Shown: positions 63,785 through 64,000 of the stretch, piece after piece | Layout of the letters: each line of letters opens with the position of its first letter | How positions within the stretch are numbered: position 1 is the stretch's first letter | From: Acidobacteriota bacterium | GTDB lineage: Bacteria > Acidobacteriota > Terriglobia > Versatilivoradales > Versatilivoraceae | DNA: 64,000 nt | Reading direction: 5' to 3' | Assembly (NCBI GenBank): GCA_028875575.1 | Contig: JAPPDF010000037.1 | Span: 1-64,000, forward strand | Notes under the pieces: generated by a model | Databases searched by the model: none | What the model saw: only the letters and a program-made list of their open reading frames with translations | Told to the model about the DNA's origin: nothing | Made by a program: the position numbers and the translations under genes

Positions 63785-64000
63785 TCAGTTCGGGCGTCGG
63801 TCGCTTTCCATCAGAGTCCGCAGCATGGCATTCATGCGGGTTTGGTAACCCTTGCCCTTCGATTTCAACCAATCCAGAATGTCGGCGTCCAGGCGGACAT
63901 AGATGCCTTTTTTTGGCTGCGGCATCCGCAGCTCGGCGCGACGCCAGAAGCTCTCATCGGCTTCCGGGATGTCGGAATAGTCGATGTCCTGGTCTTGGAT
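63785..64000 (-). CDS. BrnA-type antitoxin, 5' end beyond the window
   Basis: 72 codons are visible, ending at TGA 63787-63785: DIDYSDIPEADESFWRRAEL, then PQPKKGIYVRLDADILDWLKSKGKGYQTRMNAMLRTLME. The pattern of an acidic N-terminal part, a ribbon-like KGIYVRLD strand and the C-terminal RMNAMLR helix is that of the BrnA/CopG-like antitoxins. A BrnT toxin gene would be expected just to the right of the window, since brnT precedes brnA. The start codon is not in view. Confidence 0.85.
   Translation of the reverse strand: MQDQDIDYSDIPEADESFWRRAELRMPQPKKGIYVRLDADILDWLKSKGKGYQTRMNAMLRTLMESDRRPN

Overview
The window is a GC-rich bacterial chromosome segment with a mixture of conserved housekeeping genes, signalling and redox operons, and secreted proteins. 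I infer an Acidobacteriota-like organism, with moderate confidence. The reasons are a DUF1501/DUF1549 pair, a TonB receptor with an N-terminal carboxypeptidase-regulatory-like domain, a small stand-alone Fis-type protein, and abundant short intergenic repeats. No rRNA, tRNA or CRISPR was seen.

Layout. 0.2-7.7 kb: thioesterase, YgfZ, gatB, a CtpA-type protease, tatA/B-tatC and an orphan NtrB-like histidine kinase. 8.1-13.2 kb: groES-groEL with a clear sigma70 promoter, CIRCE operator and terminator, then fis, cvpA, a PHP phosphatase and purC, all on the minus strand. 13.4-19.7 kb: smc, cysS and yraN. 19.8-27.4 kb: a porin followed by a tightly overlapping signalling cluster of histidine kinase, periplasmic binding protein, RsbW-like kinase, REC-SpoIIE phosphatase and STAS protein. 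27.5-32.6 kb: a transglutaminase / alpha-E / ATP-grasp set with an ammonium transporter between its members. 32.8-37.7 kb: a formate dehydrogenase operon whose catalytic subunit reads through an in-frame TGA (probable selenocysteine, with a SECIS-like hairpin). That subunit is split into two genes placed at opposite ends of the operon. 37.9-49.8 kb: HAD, TonB receptor, methyltransferase, nitrilase, glutamine amidotransferase, mutarotase, PHP hydrolase, TlpA-like protein and a PQQ-propeller protein. 49.8-57.3 kb: DUF418, a second PQQ-propeller protein, a large unknown secreted protein, an RDD gene broken by two amber codons, and an M48 protease. 57.5-59.6 kb: a decayed repeat-protein gene and a HigBA-type toxin-antitoxin pair. 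60.1-63.4 kb: DUF1501 and DUF1549 proteins. The right edge cuts a BrnA-type antitoxin.

Non-coding repeats are unusually informative. A TA-flanked MITE of about 268 bp (family A) is present in three copies plus two end remnants, and the two remnants supply the stop codons of the transglutaminase and formate dehydrogenase genes. A second family of about 190 bp (B), with GAGC..TTTTGCA ends, has two copies. A third family (C, CCTGTGCAT repeats), CACGAAG repeats and GAAGTNN heptad arrays also occur between genes. No transposase gene is present in the window.

The strongest candidates for something undescribed are the binding-protein/kinase/partner-switching cluster at 21.3-27.4 kb and the permuted, probably selenocysteine-containing formate dehydrogenase at 32.8-37.7 kb.
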